Shown here: one piece after another, positions 57,711 through 64,000 of the stretch
How positions within the stretch are numbered: the first letter of the stretch is position 1
How the letters are laid out: the number at the start of each line of letters is the position of its first letter
Source: Pseudoscleropodium purum
Lineage: Eukaryota; Streptophyta; Bryopsida; Hypnales; Brachytheciaceae
Direction: 5' to 3'
Length of the DNA: 64,000 nt
Assembly (NCBI GenBank): GCA_963969395.1
Contig: OZ017798.1
Span: 20,142,173-20,206,172 of the forward strand
Position numbers and translations under genes: made by a program
The notes under the pieces: generated by a model
The model's database searches: none
The model's input: the letters and a program-made list of their open reading frames with translations, nothing else
What the model was told of the DNA's origin: nothing

Positions 57711-58428
57711 CCTTGAAATGCCGGAATTTATGATTGTGTGGTGTAACATCAAAGTCTTGTACCCTAGATGCTTCATTTTGCCAATTGAAAAATGAAGGGA
57801 ATTTTTATTTTTTGCTTTCAAAGATTAAGTCACATGTCCTCTATAAAGCTTAAAATGCCCAAGTCTTTTTTTTGAGAATTTGAAATTATTCTGAATTTTT
57901 GAATAAAAAAATGAAAATATTTTGTTATTAATATCTCTAAAATGAAATTAAAATGCACTAATCCCAATGGTGAGATTGCTCTAGCAAGCAAGATAAACCA
58001 TGTGAAATTTTTTTAAGAAAAATTGTAAAAAATGTATTTAGAAATGAATCCTACAAGTTATTTTTTCAAAAAGGTGCTCTAATTGCCCGAAAAACAAGAT
58101 TGTCTATAACTTTCTCATAAAGAATCCAAATGTAATGAATCAAATATTTCCATGCACAAAAAAATATAATCTATGAGGAAAAAAAAAATTTTAATTTTAA
58201 AACTAATATTTTTGAAATTTTTTTATTGCCCCTTGTCCCCTGTTTTGAGCTTATTTGGGCATAACTTTTGTTCTTGGGCACCAATTGGAAAAAAAATTAT
58301 GTTCCCTCAAAGCTAATCAATTTTTCTATCTTCCAAAAAAGTTTCAAAAAATCAAAAAATCATTTTAGCTTGTAGGTACTTGCCCGAAATCCCATTTGTC
58401 CCCCAAAGGGACAATGGTCCTTTAGGGG
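57711..58428 (+). mobile_element. TTAA-family element, divergent, sharing a TTAA with its neighbour
   Basis: It starts at the TTAA (57707-57710) that also ends the previous element, and finishes GGTCCTTTAGGGG followed by TTAA (58429-58432). Its right half resembles 44834-45731 (GGGCATAACTTTTG against GGCCATAACTTTTG). The left end CCTTGAAATGCCGG is not a good match to the right end, so the left boundary is less certain. Confidence 0.5.
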
Positions 58429-58649
58429 TTAAAATACACTACACATTGATCCATACCTAAAGAATCAACATGGATTTCACTAAAAATATTTCTATCATCA
58501 TTCAATGAGTCATTAAAAAAAATCTGAGCCTTGTAGAAGGCTATTAAGGATTCAATTTTCAGTGCCCCGCAATGCAATTACAAGAAAATAAAAAAACTTT
58601 AAAAAAAAATGGAAAACCTAACATGGCACAAATAGTGCCACATCAACAA

Positions 58650-59212
58650 CTGTAGAAAATGTAGAGAATGATTCAAAACACTAAATTGTTAACAATTTAT
58701 TGAAGGAATTGAAAAATGTCAATTTTGATGGTTGTAATGTTGTAATGAAGAATCTAAACCTAAAATTTTTATTTTTTCCAAAAATTTTAAGAATTGAGTT
58801 AAGAAAAGGACTTCAAAATTTGTCTTAGAGTAGAGATTCAATAACAACCTATAAACTCCCACAAACTAAAACTCCTTGTAACTTTTGATTAGTCAATCAA
58901 AATGGAATAATTCAAAGCTTTCTAAGTATATATAAATCTAGAGAACCAATTTCAAATTTTAATTTCTTAAAAAATTGATTTTTAAAGAAATTTTTGTTGC
59001 TACCTAGGTTGCTTGTTGAGTATTGAAATCACATATCATCCAATAACTTTTTAACTATGTAGTCAAAAGTTATGAAAATTGTTGGGCCTTAAAGCTACTC
59101 CTTCGACACATGCCATGTTAAAATTTCAAAGATAAATAAATAAAAAATCCATTTATAGTGAGTTGCCCAAAATTACTATATTCCTAAAAAACGCAATTTG
59201 CACATTTAGGAA
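58650..59212 (+). mobile_element. TTAA-family element, left-truncated
   Basis: It matches the right part of 44834-45731 (AGAGAATGATT, then GTTGTAATG) and 39405-39811. It ends TTTGCACATTTAGGAA followed by TTAA at 59213-59216. Confidence 0.6.
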
Positions 59213-59216
59213 TTAA

Positions 59217-59470
59217 CCCATGAGTGCTCCAAAGGCCAAAATCTAACCTCTCCATTTTGAAAAACATTCTTGTTTGACTACTATAATCTTTTAAGTAGTA
59301 TGGTCAAAGGACATGTTCTTTTCACCACACCTCCAGGTCCCTCTTGACTACCAATCAATACGGTTAGATTATGTGGATCTCTTCTTAGGAGAAAGCTTTG
59401 AATGAATTGAAGTAGAAAAGGTGTCGATTTCATTGAATTTGCTCTGGGTGCGTTTAAATGGATATAAGGG
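59217..59470. mobile_element. Possible TTAA module abutting the previous one
   Basis: It starts CCCATGAGTGCTCCAAAGG directly after the shared TTAA (59213-59216), similar to the start of 32177 (GAGTGCTCCAA). It ends ATATAAGGG before TTAA at 59471-59474. Confidence 0.35.
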
Positions 59471-59514
59471 TTAAAGTAAGTGATAAGATCCCATGACTTT
59501 GGACTAGGAAAATT

Positions 59515-60125
59515 GGGATAGGCTAATTTGCTGCTAGGGTTTGCTCATTCCCAATCTCTACATCTTCTAGAGCTTCTTGTTGGCCATGTCTCTAGTCTTC
59601 TCCATTGAGCTCATATAGTTATAGATCAATCTACACTAAATCAAACCAAATGATGCTCTAGTACACTAAGGTCAAGAACCAGAATTTAACAAAAACAACA
59701 AATTGAACCATCTAGCTTTTGGATCTTGTACTCATTACATTCGAGTCTTACAAAATTTTTATAGATGTTGCATCTAGAGTGGAAGAAAATGTAACTAATT
59801 GATCTAGTTTCCTCATGACCATAGCAACTCCAAACACATTGGAGATTGAATTGGGAGGTTGAGGATACTAATACATCCCTATAACTAATCCAATCAAACC
59901 GCATCCATTGGCCGCCAAAGCTCTTTTCTAGTCTCGCAAGCTCATGAGAGATCCTCGAAATTTAAATTTCCAAAATTATCCAAAAATCGGTAGAATTGTT
60001 CTTCCAAATTACTAAATTTTCAACTTTTCAACTTTTGTAAGTAGCTATTTTTTTTTAAAGTCAAAAATACCAATATTTTATAGAGTATTTCTTTGGATCT
60101 AGCACAGGATTGTCTTGTTGGACAT
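59515..60125 (-). pseudogene. Ankyrin-PGG pseudogene E1: start region plus upstream DNA
   Basis: It keeps the family start (59590; MANKK), an 8-bp deletion causing an early stop, and about 500 bp of the gene-1 upstream region in the same order as A-C. The ankyrin part is cut off near 59515. Confidence 0.65.
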
Positions 60126-60562
60126 ATTTCTAGGTTTCATGACGTTTTGGATGTTTGACATCGTGTTTTGTACTAGAAAAATGTTGAGTATGAATGACAA
60201 CCTTGACCTTATTGGAGATTTTTAGCAACTGAAACAATATGAAATTCTACAATTCTTATGATTAATCAACCCTTGATCCTATATTGCTCTCTCATTCTAA
60301 CATAATAAATTGCATTCCCATAAATTGTTGCAAACTTGTAAAGAACTAATAAAAGGCATAAATGGGAAACATAAGGACCATCACCAAAAGAAAAATTGTA
60401 CCATCTTGACTATCCTTAATTTGTAGCTACTTCACCTCAACTTTCAATGATGCGGTTGAAATCAGGAAAGTGGTCAACATTTCAAGTACAAAGGCTACCA
60501 TTGAAAATGATATAACTTAGTTAATTAGGCATAAAAGAAGGTGTTCCAATTAGTTTCTTTAT
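60126..60562. other. AT-rich spacer between E1 and E2
   Basis: No gene is recognised. Confidence 0.35.
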
Positions 60563-60566
60563 TTAA

Positions 60567-60994
60567 TTGAGGACAAAGGGGATGTAGAAAGGCTTAGAGG
60601 TGGAACAATAGAATTAAGGTTCGAGATGCTTGCAAGAGGTTGTAGACACACCTAAAGGGCATTGTAGCCACTAGGGCCGCACCCACCAGAATAGCATATT
60701 GTATGCAGACATTATACTCCTCAATCCTACTTGCTTCGGCAAATAGTTCAAATCCAACTTTTCCAGAAAACCCACTAGGTGTTGAGATGCCCAAGGGCAT
60801 TTCACTCATCTAGCTCATGACATAGACATTTGCAATAAAGCATATGCAAATTCTAGTTGACAAGCTAGTTGTAGCTATATTTTGGCTATAATTGTGTCTC
60901 TTATCACCACAACCAAGTAGAGAGGTGCACTGCGGTCTTCACCAACATAATTTAGTTCACTAGTGGCTACAAGAAATGTACCCAGGAGCACCTA
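60567..60994 (-). pseudogene. Ankyrin-PGG pseudogene E2: ankyrin end plus first PGG helix
   Basis: The minus frame 60809-60594 contains YAILVGAALVATMPFRC. Broken ankyrin sequence extends to about 60994, matching the LVLPDxF..SEPDD part of gene 1. The left edge (TTGAGGACAAAG next to TTAA at 60563-60566) is identical to that of pseudogene D. E2 lies 5' of E1 on the minus strand, so the two are not one collinear gene. The right edge meets the start of the second copia element. Confidence 0.7.
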
Positions 60995-60999
60995 CACAA

Positions 61000-63900
61000 T
61001 GTTGAACTTATAAACTAAAAGGATTCAAACAATACAAAAGCGAAATTGATTCAACTTTTGTTGCTCATATAAATTAACAATCCTGAAAGATGGATTTAGG
61101 TACAAAATAGAAAAGCTTAATACAACAAGAATAATGAATGCAAATGACGAGTTAATTAATGGAGGATACACTAACTAATAGATCTATAGTAGTATAAGAG
61201 TGTGCGTTATCAACTTCCAATAGCCTCCTTTGCACACAACTTCCTTCTTTTTTGTACAAATTTTTTTTGAGTGTCAAAAATCTTAAAAGCATATTACGAG
61301 TGAATTGGTTTCTCTTTTGTCAAGAACAAATGGAGAGACTTTGGTGGTAAGTCTCATTACTTTTGAATCTTCATTGATTGTTTTGATTTTCAAAGTGGAT
61401 CATAACTTTAGACAATAAGATTTAATAGAAAAATGGTTTGGCGCAAGTGAAGTTGGTGTTTCTCGCTCTTTGGGCAATCGTGTCAATTGTGCAGAGAATA
61501 AATGCATGGTTGTTCGACTCAATGTCCATTTTTTGGTTGTTGTTGACTCAAGGTTATGATCAAGTTTGAAAGTTAGTTGTTGTTGAAGTTAGCGAGGAGC
61601 AAACAAACAGTGAGGGTTCTAGAGAAGGTAGTGTACGATATGGAACTAACTTGCAATCTACTGAGATACTCTGAGAAGATTATTTTGCAAATCTAACTTA
61701 GTGATGGGACAACAGGTGGACTAAGAAGAATTCAAGAGCACCTAATTTTAAGAATAAGAAATCTAAAAAGGGGCTCTAAATTGACAGGTGGTATACATCT
61801 GATTGGGTCAAATCTGGATTTGATGTTAAAATAGCAAAAGTATACTAAAGAGTGGATGTTTCTTTATAACAAGAATATGTTTGCTAGTATGTTACGGTAT
61901 CTACAAGTTGTTACATATGGGCTATAAAGGTTTGTATACGAGCTTGTTGTTAGCTATGAAGATAGTATAGCTAGGTGGCTTTGTGAGAAAATCAGCTTGT
62001 TTATTTGAAGTCATGATGTACTAGATACAAATATCCTTGTCTTGGATTTTCTCATGAATAAAATGATCTTAAATGGCTATGTGTTCTCTATGGACGTGTA
62101 ACAAAAGGTTGCTAGCTAGACGTATGGAAGATTGATTGTTTGTGTAAATGGGTGTAGGAATATCTGAAGATTCACCTAATTCTAACAACAAATGTTTTAG
62201 GTATAGGATATCTTTGGTTGCTTTGGATAAAACCCTATATTTTGCCTCCATCATTGACAGCAATATTGTAGGTTGAAGTTTTCACGTCCATAAAATACAC
62301 TTGTTCTTAAGTTTGTGTACAATTTTGGACGTTGAACATCTAGAATCTATATCTTGTCTCTAGTCCCCATCCACGTATGTATTAAGGAAACCTTCAATAT
62401 TGGAGTTGAACAATAGTCCAAATTTCATAATCCCTTTCAAATATCTCAAGATTCTCTTTGCAACCTATAGATGGATTTGCTTGGGGCTTTCTATGTATAG
62501 GCTAATTGAACTAATGGCATAACAAATGTCTAGTTTAGTATTAGTAGCATAGATAAGGCTTCCAACAAATGATATGTACAATTGTAGGTCAACTTTGGTA
62601 GTACCCATGTGTTTGGAGAGTTGAATTTTTGGATCCATTGGTAGAGATACAACATTGCAATTATCAAGATCATAACGCTCTAGCAATCTTTGTATGTAGC
62701 TTCATTAATAGACGAAATTTCCTAAGTTGCAATAGATGATTCCAACTCCCAAATAATTTTGAACGATGCACAAATCAGTCATTTCAAATTGACATTTTAG
62801 GACTTGTTTCAAACTTGTCATTTCAAAAGTGACATTTCTCATGATTAATAGATCATCTGTGTATACTAAGACTATGACCGTGTTTCCATTGTTTGAGTAA
62901 TAATACAAGTTATTGTCAGCTTGACTTCTATTCAAGCGTTGGGCTATAAGCCATTTATCAATTGTAGCATATTAGGCTTCTAGTGATTGTCATAATCCAT
63001 AAAGGGCTCTCTGACAAGAAAAACCTTTGTAGAATCTCTTACATGAAGAAAACTCTTGGAGATTTTCATAAGAATACAATCATCAAGGGTGCCATTCAGA
63101 AAAGTTGTTATTATATCCATGTGATGAAGATCCCATCCATATTTTGCAGCTAAAGAAAATATAATTCTTATGGTAGACCATGGCAAAACTAGTGAAACTA
63201 TTTTGTTGTAATCAATGTTGTCTTGTTGTTGAAACCTGTGAGCAACAATACATGCTTTTAATTTTTCCAGGTTCCTCGAAGGTCTTCATTTTGTTTTAAA
63301 TAACTATTTGGCAGTAGTAGGTTGCATATGTATCGTGTAGTCAATCACTTTCCAGATTTTGTTCCGTAATATGGATTGAACCTCAATATCCAAGGCATTT
63401 TTTCAATTGGATTTTGAGCTAGCATTAGAAAAAGAAATAGGTTTTGCAAGAATATCACTTAATAAAAGCCAAAAATCTTGGAATTTAGGTGGCAATTTTT
63501 GTTGTCTAGAAGGGTTCTTGTGACGTAGTGGTGATGGGGCAATAGGTTCTAAAATTGGATTGCTATATGAAGATTGAGATCAATGTGGGTTCATCATGGG
63601 TAGAAGTAGATATATGATAAAGGTTTTATATTGGTGAATCTAAGACACGTGGTTCTGATGATGGTGAGGTTGGTTCTATTTCAATCCTTTGAAGATTAGG
63701 TAATATTAAATTTTGTGATAGTGGAGAGAGATGGAGATTGTTTGTTTCTAAACTTTGGTCAATATTGACAGCTTATGATTCTATTTCTAGATTTTGTAGG
63801 TTTGTGAAGAAGGGGTTTTGATTAGTAGGTGAGGTTGGTAGATATAGATATTTGAAACCTACTCTAGTTTCATCAAAGATGACATCTTTGGTCAAGATAA

Positions 63901-64000
63901 TTTTCTAATTTTCTAATTCTGTGGGTCAAAGAATCTATAAACCTTGCTATGAAGTTTTTATCCTAAAAATATGCAGATTCAACTTATAATATCTAACTTT
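61000..64000 (-). mobile_element. Degenerate Ty1-copia element, running off the window
   Basis: Transcribed right to left. TGTTGAAC at 61000 probably marks the outer edge of its 3' LTR, because the ankyrin sequence E2 stops there. The inner LTR end is not resolved (somewhere before about 61930). The other LTR is outside the window. Coding remnants are described separately. Confidence 0.75.
61940..64000 (-). pseudogene. Copia polyprotein remnant (integrase end, RT, RNase H)
   Basis: Right to left: KIILTKDVIFDETRVGFKYL near 63850-63910 (end of integrase region); the RT start TIRIIFSLAAKYGWDLHHMD followed by TTFLNGTLDD near 63080-63170; the catalytic block VLVYTDDLL near 62850; LVGSLIYATNTKLDICYAIS-like sequence near 62540; RNase H with MMEAKYRVLSKATKDILYLK near 62250 and NNQSSIRLA; and a final DFLTKPPS near 61985. 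The order is Ty1-copia. Stops and frameshifts separate nearly every block. It belongs to a different lineage from the element at 22744-28147. Confidence 0.85.

Noticed and set aside
1..64000. CRISPR arrays, operons, rRNA or tRNA genes
   Set aside because: No regular spacer-repeat arrays, no recognisable tRNA or rRNA sequence, and the gene structure is eukaryotic with introns.

Overview
The window looks like AT-rich, repeat-dense nuclear DNA of a land plant. The evidence is a spliced clan-71-type cytochrome P450 with GT-AG introns, ankyrin/PGG membrane proteins of the plant ACD6/ITN1 type, an exon of a plant SR splicing factor, a decayed plant-type chloroplast methyltransferase, Ty1-copia elements with 5-bp target duplications, and TTTAGGG-like tracts. 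A seedless plant is plausible, given a Tc1/mariner-like transposase remnant and the general composition, but I cannot fix the species.

Only two loci look intact. One is the ankyrin-PGG gene at 41105-42253 (minus). The other is the four-exon P450 at 49554-53570 (minus), whose reading frame closes perfectly across three introns. Most other coding material is broken.

Layout: 0.1-6.3 kb holds a repeat module, a ~185-bp tandem array, a transposase scrap, copy 1 of a dispersed repeat (R3) split by a hAT-type MITE, a hairpin, and an 877-bp foldback element with ~290-bp arms. Duplicon A (6.7-10.6 kb, with a tail at 11.6-11.9), B (29.9-34.9 kb) and C (39.8-43.65 kb) are copies of one segment. That segment once carried two tandem minus-strand ankyrin-PGG genes. 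Gene 1 survives only in C; gene 2 is a relic in all three. Further fragments D (45.7-46.5 kb), E1 (59.5 kb) and E2 (60.6 kb) belong to the same family. From 12.3 to 21 kb the DNA is AT-rich with small TIR elements and no gene. 22.7-28.1 kb is a complete but dead Ty1-copia element (minus) with a hAT MITE inserted in its polymerase gene. 35.3-36.1 kb holds the methyltransferase pseudogene. From 54 to 59.5 kb there is a chain of TTAA-bounded TIR modules. A second degenerate copia runs from 61 kb off the right edge.

The most unusual signal is a set of short non-coding modules. Several have inverted-repeat ends beginning CCCCTAAA, they are flanked by TTAA, and some sit head-to-tail sharing one TTAA. 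They look like non-autonomous elements with a piggyBac-like target. A second strength of the window is that the paralogous duplicons act as empty-site controls that date and prove individual MITE insertions. All homology statements are from reading by eye; no alignment or database search was run.
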